Source of the DNA: Streptomyces sp. NBC_00091
Lineage (GTDB): Bacteria; Actinomycetota; Actinomycetes; Streptomycetales; Streptomycetaceae
DNA length: 64,000 bases
Reading direction: 5' to 3'
Assembly (NCBI RefSeq): GCF_026343185.1
Contig: NZ_JAPEMA010000002.1
Span: 372,001 to 436,000 of the forward strand
Part shown: positions 1 through 7,832 of the stretch, one piece after another
Numbering within the stretch: position 1 is the stretch's first letter
How the letters are laid out: each line of letters starts with the position of its first letter
Made by a program: the position numbers and the translations under genes
Notes under the pieces: model-generated
Databases searched by the model: none
The model's input: only the letters and a program-made list of their open reading frames with translations
Told to the model about the DNA's origin: nothing

Positions 1-627
1 GTGGTCGAGTCGAAGTCCCCGGCCCCGCTGGTCTCGCTGCCGATGCTGAAGCGCCGCACGGTGGCCTGGGGCAACATCGGGGGCCTGGTGACCTTCTCGA
101 TGATGTCGACGGTCATCTTCGTCCTGACGCTCTACCTCCAGGAGACGCTGCGGCTGTCCTCCTTCCTGACGGGGCTGGTCTTCGGTGTGCAGGGGGTGGC
201 CTCGGCCGTCGCCGGTACGTACGCTCCCCGCGTCATCGGCCGCTTCGGCGCCCGCCGCACCCTGATCGGATCCCTGCTGGGCCAGGGCGTGTTCACCGCC
301 GCGCTGCTCACCGTGGGTGCGGGCTCCGGGGCGCTGGTCGCGACCGTAGCCGTGTCGGTGGCCAGCATGTTCCACCTCGGCGCGATCATCTCGTACGGGC
401 TGATCGTGACGAGCGGTGTGCCCGACGCGGAGCAGGGGCTCGCCACCGGTCTGGTCACCACCACCCAGCAGGTCGGCCTGACCGTCGGCATCCCGCTGCT
501 CGGTGTCCTGGCCACCACGCAGGGCAGCCTCTTCGACGGGGTGCGGACGGTCCTGGCCGTCGACGCGGCCCTCGTGATCGCCGCCGGGCTGCTGGTGGCG
601 GCCGGCCTGCGCCGGCGGGCGGCTTGA
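1..627 (+). CDS. MFS drug exporter, C-terminal part (partial)
   Basis: This is the C-terminal 208 residues of a major facilitator superfamily transporter, probably of the 14-helix DHA2 drug:H+ antiporter type, cut by the left window edge. What remains is five or six hydrophobic helices, a short basic loop (LKRRTVAWGN) typical of the segment entering a late helix, and a short RRR-rich cytoplasmic tail. The reading frame is open to base 1, and the GTG at base 1 is most likely internal. Substrate cannot be told from this half. It ends just before a strong hairpin and converges on the IclR-like gene. Confidence 0.85.
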   Translation: MVESKSPAPLVSLPMLKRRTVAWGNIGGLVTFSMMSTVIFVLTLYLQETLRLSSFLTGLVFGVQGVASAVAGTYAPRVIGRFGARRTLIGSLLGQGVFTAALLTVGAGSGALVATVAVSVASMFHLGAIISYGLIVTSGVPDAEQGLATGLVTTTQQVGLTVGIPLLGVLATTQGSLFDGVRTVLAVDAALVIAAGLLVAAGLRRRAA

Positions 628-638
628 CGCACGGTGGA

Positions 639-666
639 GCGGGCCGGGCACGGATGCCCGGCCCGC
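639..666. terminator. Bidirectional hairpin terminator
   Basis: A perfect 12-bp stem (GCGGGCCGGGCA at 639-650, its complement at 655-666) with loop CGGA lies 12 bases after the MFS stop and between convergent genes. A second 16-bp palindrome follows at 683-698, just before the stop of the IclR-like gene. There is no long T-run, as is usual for Streptomyces terminators. Confidence 0.7.
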
Positions 667-705
667 TTCGGCGTCGATGCGCGGCGTCCGCGGACGCCGG
701 GCGGT

Positions 706-2484
706 CTAGACCGTGGTGGAGAGGAACGGGCTGTGCAGCCCGAGCGGCACGGTCGCTCCGGCCGCTCCCTCCTGGAACCACTGCGGTCCCCGGGGGACGG
801 CTTCGCTCCGGACCGGCGCGGGGGCGGGCTGGGCACTGCCGGCCACGATCAGAGCCAGTAAGACCGCGGCGGCCTCACTCTGCAGGATCCGGGCCGCCTG
901 CCTCAGCCGGCCGGGATCGGGGACCGGGATGGACAGGGCCACACATTCCGCGTTCGGGCCCGAGGTGATCGGCACCGCCGCGCACACCGTGCCGAGGGCG
1001 TACTCCTGGAGGTCGAGCAGCGGGGCGTTGGGCCGGCGCGTGTCGAGCTGGTGGAAGAGGGCCTCCTGGCTGGCGAGGGTGTGGGGGGTGAACCGGGACA
1101 TCCGGTGGCGGTCCAGATGGTCCTTGCGGTCGTCGTAGTCGAGTTGGGTGAGCAGGGCCTTGCCGACCGCGGAGGCGTGGGCGGCCGCCCTGAAGTCGAC
1201 CCACTCCTCGACGACCGGTGTGCCCGGGCCGTCGGCGTACTGGGTGATGGAGACCTCGCCGTCGGTGTAGCGGGCCACGTACACGGCGGCGCCAACGGCG
1301 TCCCGTACCCAGGCGAGGGTCTCCTTCAGGTGCCCGCGCCCCTCGCCGTTCGCCGCGTCGGTCAGCAGCAGGGCGTTGCCGGCGACGTAGGCGTCCGGTC
1401 CGGTCGGGGTGGCCAGGTTGGCCCGGACGAGCTGTTCCACGGCCCGGGCGAGCACCAGTTGCGGCAGTTTCGTCTCACGGGCGATCTGGGTGAGGCTCAC
1501 ACCGCCCGAGTAGCGGTTGATGACCTCCAGGACGCGCAGCGCCTGGTGTACGGATGCCAGTGCGGCGGGGGCCGGCTGTCCTTCGGGGCTCTTGCGGGCG
1601 GCGTGGGTCAGGTGTGGCTGCTTGAGCGCTTCGAGCGCCCACGCGTTGGCCTCGTCCGTCAGGTGCAGGGGGTTGAGGCGCGCGTGGTGGGCCACGGCCA
1701 CGGCGACCGGCGCGCTGGGGGTGAACACGTCCCCCAGGTCCGGGTGTTCCTTGCGGGGGCGGGCCGCGACCGCCTGGCGCAGTCGTGCGGGCAGCCGGTA
1801 GGGGGGCCGCCCGGCCCGGCCCGGCCCGGTGGTCAGCGAGCTGAGGTCCTGGGTGGTGATGGGCGGGGAGGTCCAGATCACGGAGGCGGCCAGGGCCTCT
1901 TCGAGGCCCTCGGGGATCTGCGGCAGGGGCGGCAGGTGCTCCTCGGCGGGCAGGGTCCAGGCCTCCTGCTTCCAGTGCCGGGCGGTACGGACCTCCGCGC
2001 GGGAGAGGTGGTGGAGGTACAGGCACAGTGCGGCGGTGCGGGAGCCCGCCCCGGCCGCGTACTGGAACCAGAAGCGGGCCCCCTCCGTCCGGTCCGTCAG
2101 GTGGAGGAGACAGCCGAACAGCAGCGCCGAGTCCACTCCGTGGGGCCAGGATCCGGCGTGCAGGGCGAGCTCCGCGAAGTCCCGGCTCTCCACGAGGGAC
2201 CAGGTGACGTCGTCCAGGACGCGCGCCGCCCGCACGTGGCAGGCGGCGTCCAGTACCAGGTCGTCGTACTCGGCGGCCGCGGCGTGCCCCCGCGCCGGCA
2301 GGTCCGTCCCGCCGGCGCCGCCGATCGCCGAGCGGGCCCGGTCGGCCACGATCCGGCGGGCGATCCGGCGCCGGGCGGCGCCCTCGTCGTAGCCGGCGTA
2401 CTCCTCCGCGAGCACCGCCGCGTTCTTCAGGGCCGCGTCCAGTTCGCACAGCGGCATGTCACGGTCAGCGGGCATGTCGCTCAC
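706..2484 (-). CDS. Large regulator with C-terminal IclR-type domain
   Basis: A 592-residue protein. Residues 1 to about 300 are a helical region rich in Ala, Leu and Arg, possibly TPR-like, which I do not recognise. Residues about 313-361 look like an IclR winged helix (ALRVLEVINRYSGG, then LTQIARETKLP). Residues about 380-565 look like the IclR effector-binding domain (HASAVGKALL and LGTVCAAVPI are family hallmarks). Its GTG start overlaps the stop of the upstream sigma-like gene as GTGA, and a GGAGAAGG site sits just upstream. The two are therefore translationally coupled and probably work together. IclR proteins are normally about 250 residues, so this is a fusion. The ligand is unknown. 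Confidence 0.75.
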   Translation of the reverse strand: MSDMPADRDMPLCELDAALKNAAVLAEEYAGYDEGAARRRIARRIVADRARSAIGGAGGTDLPARGHAAAAEYDDLVLDAACHVRAARVLDDVTWSLVESRDFAELALHAGSWPHGVDSALLFGCLLHLTDRTEGARFWFQYAAGAGSRTAALCLYLHHLSRAEVRTARHWKQEAWTLPAEEHLPPLPQIPEGLEEALAASVIWTSPPITTQDLSSLTTGPGRAGRPPYRLPARLRQAVAARPRKEHPDLGDVFTPSAPVAVAVAHHARLNPLHLTDEANAWALEALKQPHLTHAARKSPEGQPAPAALASVHQALRVLEVINRYSGGVSLTQIARETKLPQLVLARAVEQLVRANLATPTGPDAYVAGNALLLTDAANGEGRGHLKETLAWVRDAVGAAVYVARYTDGEVSITQYADGPGTPVVEEWVDFRAAAHASAVGKALLTQLDYDDRKDHLDRHRMSRFTPHTLASQEALFHQLDTRRPNAPLLDLQEYALGTVCAAVPITSGPNAECVALSIPVPDPGRLRQAARILQSEAAAVLLALIVAGSAQPAPAPVRSEAVPRGPQWFQEGAAGATVPLGLHSPFLSTTV

Positions 2485-3059
2485 TGGTCCTTCTCCTCTC
2501 CGGGGATCCAGTCCACCCCGAGCTTGCGGGACAGGGTTCGGCGTGCGCCGCGGACGTGCGAACGGACCGTCGCGGGGGAAATCCCCATCATCCGGGCGAC
2601 CGTGTCGGAGTCGTTGCCGAGCAGGAAGGCCAGCAGCACCACGTCGTACTGCCGCTCGGACAGCTCCGCGATCGCGGCGTACAGGCCGAGCTTGGACTCG
2701 AGCAGTTCGAGCCGTTCCCTCGAGGAGCGGCGCAGCGCCGAGAACCACGCCGTCTCCACCATGGCCACCTGGCGGCCGAGGGCCGCCAGCCGGCGTTCGA
2801 CGTGTTCGCGCAGGACCGCCCAGGCGAAGCCGTGCAGGCTCGCCTCCTTCAGTGCCTGGCGCCACACCTTCAGGAGGAAGGTGAACACGTCGTCGACGAC
2901 TTCCTGCGCGTCCTTGGCGTTGCCCAGCTGGAGGTGGGCGTAGCGCAGGTACGCGCGGTGCTGCTGGGAGTGGAACGCGGTGAACTCCACCGGCAGTACG
3001 CCTGCCAGTTCACTGGAGACCGTCTGGTCCCCCGCCGGGTCGAACTCGCCTTCGCTCAT
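2481..3059 (-). CDS. ECF-like sigma factor / sigma-type HTH protein
   Basis: A 192-residue protein. Residues about 28-95 resemble sigma-70 region 2 (YLRYAHLQLGNAKDAQEVVDDVF), and residues about 130-180 are a clear region 4 helix-turn-helix (LSERQYDVVLLAFLL, then MMGISPATVRSHVRGAR). Length fits an ECF sigma factor or a sigma-like DNA-binding protein. The ATG is preceded by GGGGGAG at proper spacing. It is the first gene of a two-gene unit whose second gene is the IclR-domain protein, which may act as its partner or modulator (inference). No anti-sigma factor with a membrane helix is visible nearby. Confidence 0.8.
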   Translation of the reverse strand: MSEGEFDPAGDQTVSSELAGVLPVEFTAFHSQQHRAYLRYAHLQLGNAKDAQEVVDDVFTFLLKVWRQALKEASLHGFAWAVLREHVERRLAALGRQVAMVETAWFSALRRSSRERLELLESKLGLYAAIAELSERQYDVVLLAFLLGNDSDTVARMMGISPATVRSHVRGARRTLSRKLGVDWIPGEEKDQ

Positions 3060-3141
3060 GCACTCCCCCACCGTTGCTCGTCGCCGCCCGCCAGGGCGGT
3101 GGGTGTCACATCGCTCGAGAAAACACGGACCGTGGTGGTGA

Positions 3142-3172
3142 CTATCAGCGCGAGGGCGACAATCTCGGCAAC
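3142..3172 (-). promoter_or_regulatory. Possible promoter of the sigma/IclR operon
   Basis: On the minus strand, TTGCCG (3172-3167) and TGATAGT (3148-3142) are separated by 18 bases, resembling a vegetative -35/-10 pair about 80 bases upstream of the sigma-like gene. The leader between it and the start contains a small CCGCCC/GGGCGG hairpin. Tentative. Confidence 0.35.
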
Positions 3173-3306
3173 ATTCACTTCGGCGCGAAACCTTCCAAGT
3201 GGTTTGTGGGGTAACCGGCTGCCTGCCCCCGTGTGCGGCAGCCGTGGAGCGACCAGCGCCCCCCATCACCACCCCATCGGAAATCGCGCCCGATCGTGCA
3301 AGCCGG

Positions 3307-3325
3307 TTCCGGAAATCTTCCGGAA
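3307..3325. repeat. Paired TTCCGGAA palindromes
   Basis: Two copies of the 8-base palindrome TTCCGGAA (3307-3314 and 3318-3325) are separated by three bases. They lie upstream of the sigma/IclR unit and could be a protein-binding site. A similar repeated TTCCCGGAA pattern occurs in front of the cupin gene near 10411. Confidence 0.5.
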
Positions 3326-3400
3326 GAGTGGCATCCGCCGTACCGCGCGCCCCCTTGGCACCAGCGCACGCCCCCGCGCGCGGGAATGCGCCCCGGCCCC

Positions 3401-3423
3401 GGGCGCCCCGGACCGGGGCGCCC
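3401..3423 (-). terminator. Terminator behind the MerR gene
   Basis: A perfect 10-bp inverted repeat (GGGCGCCCCG at 3401-3410, complement at 3414-3423) with a 3-base loop sits 20 bases past the MerR stop codon. It fits an intrinsic terminator for the minus-strand transcript. Confidence 0.6.
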
Positions 3424-3443
3424 TTGCCTCACGCGCCCCGGAC

Positions 3444-4376
3444 TCAGGTGTGGCGGCGCAGAGCGGTGGTGAACCAGGTGAACACCGGGGCGAGTCCGGC
3501 CGACACCGGCCATCCGTTGATCGTGGCCGTGAGTTCCCAGTAGCGCTGGGCGCGCGGGTCGGCGGCCGCTTCGAGGCGGGCCAGGAGCCAGCGGCGCAGG
3601 TCGCCGTCGTCGGCGCGTTCGAAGGCGTGGGCGTAGAGGGTGGCCAGGGAGTCGGTGAGGGGGGCCGCCGCCGCGGATGCCGGCAGGACGCCGGCGGCGA
3701 GGGCTTCCTCGATGCGGGCGCGCACCGCTTCGTCGATGTCGTGGTGCAGGCCGGTGCGGTCTCCCGGGGCGCCTTCCCCGGCCTGGTGTTCGGCCAGCCG
3801 GCGGATGGCTCCGCGGAAGCCGTCGTCCTGGCACAGTTCGGCGAGTTCCACCCAGGCCTCGACCTGTTCGGTGGTGGGGTCGTCGGGGAGCACGGGCATC
3901 GCGGAGCGCATCAGGAGCACGAATTCCGGGTTGCCGTCGAGGCCGCCGAAGGTGTCGTCGATGAAGTCGTGGACCAGTCGGTGCCGTTCGCCCTCGGAGA
4001 GCTTGGCGAGTCGGTGCATGAGGTTCAGCTCCATGGTGTCGGGTCCGCGCCGGGCGACCGCGCGCAGTACCGCCCGGCGCAGGCGGAGGGTCTGGATCTG
4101 GACGTCCAGGGCGTCGGCGTGCGCCCGGGCGACTTCCGGTACGGAGACCTCCCGGTCCAGCACCTTGCGTACGGTGGCCAGGCCGAGCCCGAGGTCACGC
4201 AGGGTCCGGGCCAGGTCCAGGCGGGCGAGGGCGTCGATGTCGTACAGCCGGTAGCCCGCCGGGCTCCGTCCGCTCGGCGGAACGATCCCCTCGTCCGAGT
4301 AGAACCGGACGGTCTTGACCGTCAGGCCGGTCCGCCGGGCCAGTTCCCCGATGGAATAGAGCGTGTCGCTGTCCAT
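3444..4376 (-). CDS. MerR-family transcriptional regulator
   Basis: A 310-residue regulator. Residues 1-75 are the MerR winged helix (YSIGELARRTGLTVKTVRFY), followed by a helical dimerisation segment. The C-terminal 200 residues are an uncharacterised helical domain rather than the short metal-binding tail of classical MerR. Cysteine ligands for metal are absent apart from one Cys, so a metal sensor is unlikely and a small-molecule or stress sensor is more plausible. GGGGGA precedes the ATG. It is divergent from the VOC gene and likely controls its own promoter, and perhaps the neighbour, through the inverted repeat at 4392-4410. Confidence 0.85.
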   Translation of the reverse strand: MDSDTLYSIGELARRTGLTVKTVRFYSDEGIVPPSGRSPAGYRLYDIDALARLDLARTLRDLGLGLATVRKVLDREVSVPEVARAHADALDVQIQTLRLRRAVLRAVARRGPDTMELNLMHRLAKLSEGERHRLVHDFIDDTFGGLDGNPEFVLLMRSAMPVLPDDPTTEQVEAWVELAELCQDDGFRGAIRRLAEHQAGEGAPGDRTGLHHDIDEAVRARIEEALAAGVLPASAAAAPLTDSLATLYAHAFERADDGDLRRWLLARLEAAADPRAQRYWELTATINGWPVSAGLAPVFTWFTTALRRHT

Positions 4377-4385
4377 GTCCCCCAG

Positions 4386-4416
4386 CTTGGGGTCTCCCCC
4401 TGCGGGAGACTCAATC
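4386..4416. promoter_or_regulatory. MerR-type operator/promoter with 19-bp spacer
   Basis: A 7-bp inverted repeat, GTCTCCC (4392-4398) and GGGAGAC (4404-4410), sits between promoter elements. On the minus strand TTGAGT (4414-4409) and CAAGCT (4389-4384) are 19 bases apart, the long spacer typical of MerR-activated promoters. On the plus strand CTTGGG (4386-4391) and TCAATC (4411-4416) are also 19 apart. Autoregulation of merR is most likely; control of the VOC gene is possible. Confidence 0.65.
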
Positions 4417-4453
4417 CGGCCGGACGCGCCGGCGCTTGCCGAGGAGGATCTCC

Positions 4454-4885
4454 ATGAACTGGACGCTCGAGGTCGTCCCGGTCCCTGTCACCGACATGGA
4501 CCGGGCGAAGGAGTTCTACGCCGACGGGATCGGCTTCACCGTGGACCTCGACGACGAGGTCGCCCCCGGTGTGCGCATCATCCAGCTGACCCCGCCCGGC
4601 TCGCGGTGTTCGGTGGCCCTGCTCCAGGGGATGCCGCCGGCTCCCGGTACCACGGTGATGGAGCCGGGCACGCTGCACGGCCTCCAGCTGTGCGTCACGG
4701 ACATCGCGGCGGCCCGCGAGGAGCTCGCGGGCCGCGGCGTGGACGTCTCCCCGGTACGCCATCTCGGCGCGGCGGGCTGGGAGGACGGCCCGGGGGACAC
4801 CTGGAACGCGTTCATGACCTTCCGGGACCCGGACGGCAACGGGTGGGTGGTGCAGCAGGCCCCGTCGGAGCTGTCGCAGCGCTGA
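4454..4885 (+). CDS. VOC (glyoxalase/bleomycin-resistance fold) protein
   Basis: A 143-residue single-domain protein of the vicinal oxygen chelate superfamily. It begins with the typical first strand (LEVVPVPVTDMDRAKEFY) and ends with FRDPDGNGWVVQQ, the family's metal-site region. Such proteins are small dioxygenases, isomerases or drug-binding resistance proteins; which one cannot be told here. The ATG at 4454 was chosen because AGGAGG lies 8 bases upstream. It is divergent from the MerR regulator, suggesting shared control. It converges on the FMN reductase gene with only 22 bases between stops. Confidence 0.85.
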   Translation: MNWTLEVVPVPVTDMDRAKEFYADGIGFTVDLDDEVAPGVRIIQLTPPGSRCSVALLQGMPPAPGTTVMEPGTLHGLQLCVTDIAAAREELAGRGVDVSPVRHLGAAGWEDGPGDTWNAFMTFRDPDGNGWVVQQAPSELSQR

Positions 4886-4907
4886 GCGCCCGGCGCCGGC
4901 CCGCGTC

Positions 4908-5618
4908 TCAGTCCTGGGCGCGGGCGGTGACCGGCGCGTCGGTCCGGTCGCCGAGGAACTCGTACCAGCGGCGTTGCAGGCACAGGTAGCGGGTGTCGGC
5001 CTCGGCGAGGTCCAGGAAGGCGTCGACCGTCGATGCCAGACGTTCGCCGAGACCCCGGTCGGAGAGGGCGCCGTCGTCGGTGAACTCCTGATGGGCCATC
5101 GCCAGGCTGAACATGTCGGGGTAGACCCGCGCCCCCAGGTGTTCCAGCGGGATGCGCAGGGCCCACAGGCCCCGGTTGCCGCCGACCATCGAGGGCGAGG
5201 CCGACACGAGCAGGACCTGCTTGTCCTTGAAGGGCTGGGGCCGGACCCGGGAGACCCAGTCGACGGCGTTCTTGAGCACGCCGGGGACGGACGCGTTGTA
5301 CTCGGGCGAGGCGATGACCAGGGCCTGCGCGGCCTCGATCCGCTCGCGCAGCGCCAGCGCCCCCGGCGGCACCCCTTCGTCGGCCTCCAGGTCCCCGTCG
5401 TACAGCGGCATCGGGAAGTCGCCGAGCAGCGCGGGCTCGGCGGTGGCCCCTGCCCGGACGACCAGGCTCGCGACGAGCGAGGCCAGGCGGGCGTTGACCG
5501 AGCCGGTGCGGGAGGAGCCCGAGAGCACGAGCACGTGCAGCGAGGCCCGGCCGGTGATGTCCCCGTCGTGGGGGCGGGCCGGATCCGCCGGGAAGCGGTC
5601 CTGGTCGGTCGTGTTCAC
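4908..5618 (-). CDS. NADPH-dependent FMN reductase-like flavoprotein
   Basis: A 236-residue protein with a flavodoxin-like fold. It has the phosphate-binding loop VLSGSSRTGSVNARL near residues 35-50, and SPEYNASVPGVLKNAVDW, the hallmark of the NADPH-dependent FMN reductase / azoreductase family. It probably binds FMN and reduces flavin, quinone or azo compounds in the cytosol. The GTG start at 5618 is preceded by GGGAGA. About 34 residues precede the fold, so a later start cannot be excluded. The family's partner oxygenase is not visible beside it. Confidence 0.85.
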   Translation of the reverse strand: MNTTDQDRFPADPARPHDGDITGRASLHVLVLSGSSRTGSVNARLASLVASLVVRAGATAEPALLGDFPMPLYDGDLEADEGVPPGALALRERIEAAQALVIASPEYNASVPGVLKNAVDWVSRVRPQPFKDKQVLLVSASPSMVGGNRGLWALRIPLEHLGARVYPDMFSLAMAHQEFTDDGALSDRGLGERLASTVDAFLDLAEADTRYLCLQRRWYEFLGDRTDAPVTARAQD

Positions 5619-5843
5619 GCCTGTCTCCCTTGCCGGTGCGCGTCTGCGGTGACGGAGGCCGAGGTGCCCGCAGCGGACTGTACGGGCCGCCCGGGCGGGG
5701 GCGGGCCGGGCACACCGTGGTCCGGCGGCGCGGCGTGCGCAGATCACCCGGGTGCGCGGCACGGCTGCGCGGCGGGGCGCCGCGTTCTCTCGCATAGTCG
5801 TGCCAGCGCCGTGCAGGGCGGCGCGAGGTCCGGAGGAGCGACT

Positions 5844-6617
5844 GTGGTGGATGTGGGACGACGCGCCGCGATGGCGGGGCTGCTGGCGGCGGGGCTCGTT
5901 CCCGGCCCGGACGCGTGGGCGGCGCCGGGGCGCGCGGTGGGCGAGGCCGGCGGCGGGGCGGGTCCCCGGCCGCCCGCGTCCCTGCTCGGCCAGGAGATCC
6001 GCCGGCTGCCCACCTCCCGCCCGGTGGTGGCGCTCACCTTCAACGCCGCGTGGGACGAGAGCGGGATCGACACCGTCCTCGCGGAGCTGCGGCGCCGGAA
6101 GCTGGCCGCCACCTTCTTCCCCACGGGCCTGTTCGCCGAGGCGCACCCCGCTGCCGTCCGGGCGATGGCCGCGGCGCACGGGCTGGGCAACCACTCCTAC
6201 AGCCACCCCTCCTTCGACGACCTCGGCACGGCGGAGCGGGCGCGGGAGGTGCGCCGCGCCGACGCGGCGATCCGTACGGCGTCGGGGGCCGAGCCGCTGC
6301 CGTTCTTCCGGTTCCCGTACAGCTCGACCACGGCGGAGTCGGTGGAGGACGTCAACGACCTCGGTTACGCGGCGATCGAGTTCACCAACGACACCAACGG
6401 CTATCTGGGTCCGGCCGGCGGTATGACGGTGGACGCGGCGGTCCGCAGGGCGGTGGGCTCGCTCGGTCCCGGATGCATCCTGCAGATGCACGTCGGCAGC
6501 AGCGCGGGCGACGGGGTCGTCCTGGATGCCCGGGCGCTGCCGCGGATCATCGACGCGGCGCAGGACGAGGGCTACGAGATCGTCGACCTGCGGGAGTTCC
6601 TCACCGCTTCGCCGTGA
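5844..6617 (+). CDS. Exported polysaccharide deacetylase (CE4)
   Basis: A 257-residue protein with a short twin-arginine-like N-terminus (GRRAAMAG, then a hydrophobic stretch ending DAWAA) and a NodB-type carbohydrate esterase 4 domain. Motif 1, normally TFDDG, reads TFNAAWDESG. Motif 2 is NHSYSHPSF with the two metal-binding His. Motif 3 is FRFPYS and motif 5 is LQMHVG. The N for D change is seen in an actinobacterial subfamily, so activity is uncertain but possible using the later Asp. GGAGGA precedes the GTG. It likely removes acetyl groups from cell-wall or exogenous glycans. Confidence 0.8.
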   Translation: MVDVGRRAAMAGLLAAGLVPGPDAWAAPGRAVGEAGGGAGPRPPASLLGQEIRRLPTSRPVVALTFNAAWDESGIDTVLAELRRRKLAATFFPTGLFAEAHPAAVRAMAAAHGLGNHSYSHPSFDDLGTAERAREVRRADAAIRTASGAEPLPFFRFPYSSTTAESVEDVNDLGYAAIEFTNDTNGYLGPAGGMTVDAAVRRAVGSLGPGCILQMHVGSSAGDGVVLDARALPRIIDAAQDEGYEIVDLREFLTASP

Positions 6618-6623
6618 CGGGCA

Positions 6624-6664
6624 CCGCCCGCTCCCACGGCCGTACGGGCCGTGGGAACGGGCGG
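6624..6664. terminator. Bidirectional terminator hairpin
   Basis: A long, nearly perfect stem sits between the convergent deacetylase and glycine-rich genes. CCGCCCG plus TCCCACGGCC on the left arm pairs with the complement on the right arm, with one mismatch and a 5-base loop. It can terminate transcripts from both sides. Confidence 0.75.
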
Positions 6665-6676
6665 TCGTGGTGCTGT

Positions 6677-6700
6677 CTACCTGCCTACCTGGCTACCTAC
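6677..6700. repeat. Three tandem 8-base repeats
   Basis: CTACCTGC, CTACCTGG and CTACCTAC follow one another directly at the 3' end of the glycine-rich gene. On the minus strand they supply the TAG stop and further in-phase or nearby TAG triplets. They probably arose by slippage. Confidence 0.6.
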
Positions 6701-7581
6701 CACCAGATGACGACGTAGCCGGCGCCGCCGGCCTGTCCGGCGCCGCCGGGGCGGGCGCTCTCGGGGGTCGGGAGCCCTCGGGCACCGCCGTCGCCGCCCT
6801 CCGCCGCGCGGGTGGGCAGGCCCACGATGCCGTCGGCGGGGGTTCCGCCCTCGCCGCCGACGGCGGTGCCGCCGGTGCCGCCACCGCCCGCCAGGTTCAC
6901 CCCGCCCGTGGTGCACGAGCCGGCGCCGCCGGCCCCGCCGGCACCGGGGGCACCCACGCCACCGGCGGTGCCGCCACCGCCACCGCCACCGCCGCCACCG
7001 CCGCCGGCGGTGAGGAGCGAGGTGTTGGTGGCCGCCGCGATCACGGTCGAGTTGCCGCCCGCGCCGCCGGCGCTGCCGGGCCCGCCCGTCGCTCCGCCGC
7101 CGGTGCCTCCGGCGCCGCTGGTTCCGGCGGCGCCGACGTCGATTCCGTAGTCGGCCAGCGGGGTGACGCGGATGGTGCACCAGGTGAAGCCGCCGGCGCC
7201 GCCGCCACCGCCCGCGCCACCGGCGTTGACGGTGGACGCGCCGCCGCCACCGCCGCCGCCACCGCCGGCGCCCCAGGCCTGGACGAACACGGTGGTGACG
7301 CCCGCCGGCGCCGTGAAGGTGTTGTCAGAGGTGAACTGGCGTAGGCCGTGCGGGAACTGAGTGGGCTTCTTCTTGTAGTGGTCCTTGTCCTTTTCCGGGT
7401 TCCTCTGCTTGTCCTGAGCCGACGGCGCGTTCTGGCCCGACGGCTTGGGCCCGTCGGCGGACGCGGCCGGGGCGAGCGCCACCAGCTGGCCGGTCAGGGC
7501 CGCCGTCGCGGCGAGGGAGGCGAGCAGGACCCGGGAGCGCGTCCGGGGCCGTCGGGTCACCTTGTGAGCGTTGAGGTTCAT
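6697..7581 (-). CDS. Secreted glycine-rich protein
   Basis: A 294-residue protein with a Sec signal peptide (basic start, then LLASLAATAALTGQLVAL, cleavage near ASA), a charged linker about residues 45-75, and then a glycine/alanine-rich body with runs of up to 12 Gly. The start of the body (FTAPAGVTTVFVQAWGAGGG) resembles the glycine-rich, phage-tail-fibre-like or PE_PGRS-like proteins found on bacterial surfaces. It ends in a hydrophobic, aromatic YVVIWW. Two Cys lie in the body. GGAAGGAAG precedes the ATG. Function is unknown; a surface or matrix role is an inference. Confidence 0.75.
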   Translation of the reverse strand: MNLNAHKVTRRPRTRSRVLLASLAATAALTGQLVALAPAASADGPKPSGQNAPSAQDKQRNPEKDKDHYKKKPTQFPHGLRQFTSDNTFTAPAGVTTVFVQAWGAGGGGGGGGGASTVNAGGAGGGGGAGGFTWCTIRVTPLADYGIDVGAAGTSGAGGTGGGATGGPGSAGGAGGNSTVIAAATNTSLLTAGGGGGGGGGGGGTAGGVGAPGAGGAGGAGSCTTGGVNLAGGGGTGGTAVGGEGGTPADGIVGLPTRAAEGGDGGARGLPTPESARPGGAGQAGGAGYVVIWW

Positions 7582-7832
7582 GACTTCCTTCCCCGCCGGC
7601 GCTGAGGACCGCCGCGGGAGTGCGAGGGAACGGTTGCGTGGGCCCCCATGACCCGTTGGCTGGGCCGGGCGCCTCTCCACGCGCTGCACATCCCACCGCC
7701 CCGCGCCACGCCAGCCACCCCGACAGGGCCGGAGTTGTGGTCCAGCCAGGTGAGGAGTTCGTCAACCCGGAGCAACGCCGCCGTCGCCCGGACGGTGTGG
7801 CCGGCCCCGCTGCCTGGGGTCAGGGTCCTGGT

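Larger units (their letters stand above)
3060..3443. other. Intergenic region between two minus-strand regulators
   Basis: This 384-base gap contains no convincing coding frame. It holds the probable sigma/IclR promoter at 3142-3172, two TTCCGGAA palindromes at 3307-3325, and a strong hairpin at 3401-3423 behind the MerR gene. The stretch 3150-3330 is visibly less GC-rich than its surroundings, as expected of a regulatory region. Confidence 0.6.

Noticed and set aside
1051..2943. Long plus-strand frame opposite the IclR-like gene
   Set aside because: It is a GC-skew shadow: no domain, Gly/Arg/Val-rich composition, and it crosses the sigma gene boundary.
7578..7775. Small minus-strand frame between the glycine-rich and HPP genes
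   Set aside because: There is no signal peptide, domain or clear ribosome site, and it overlaps the likely promoter region of the glycine-rich gene.
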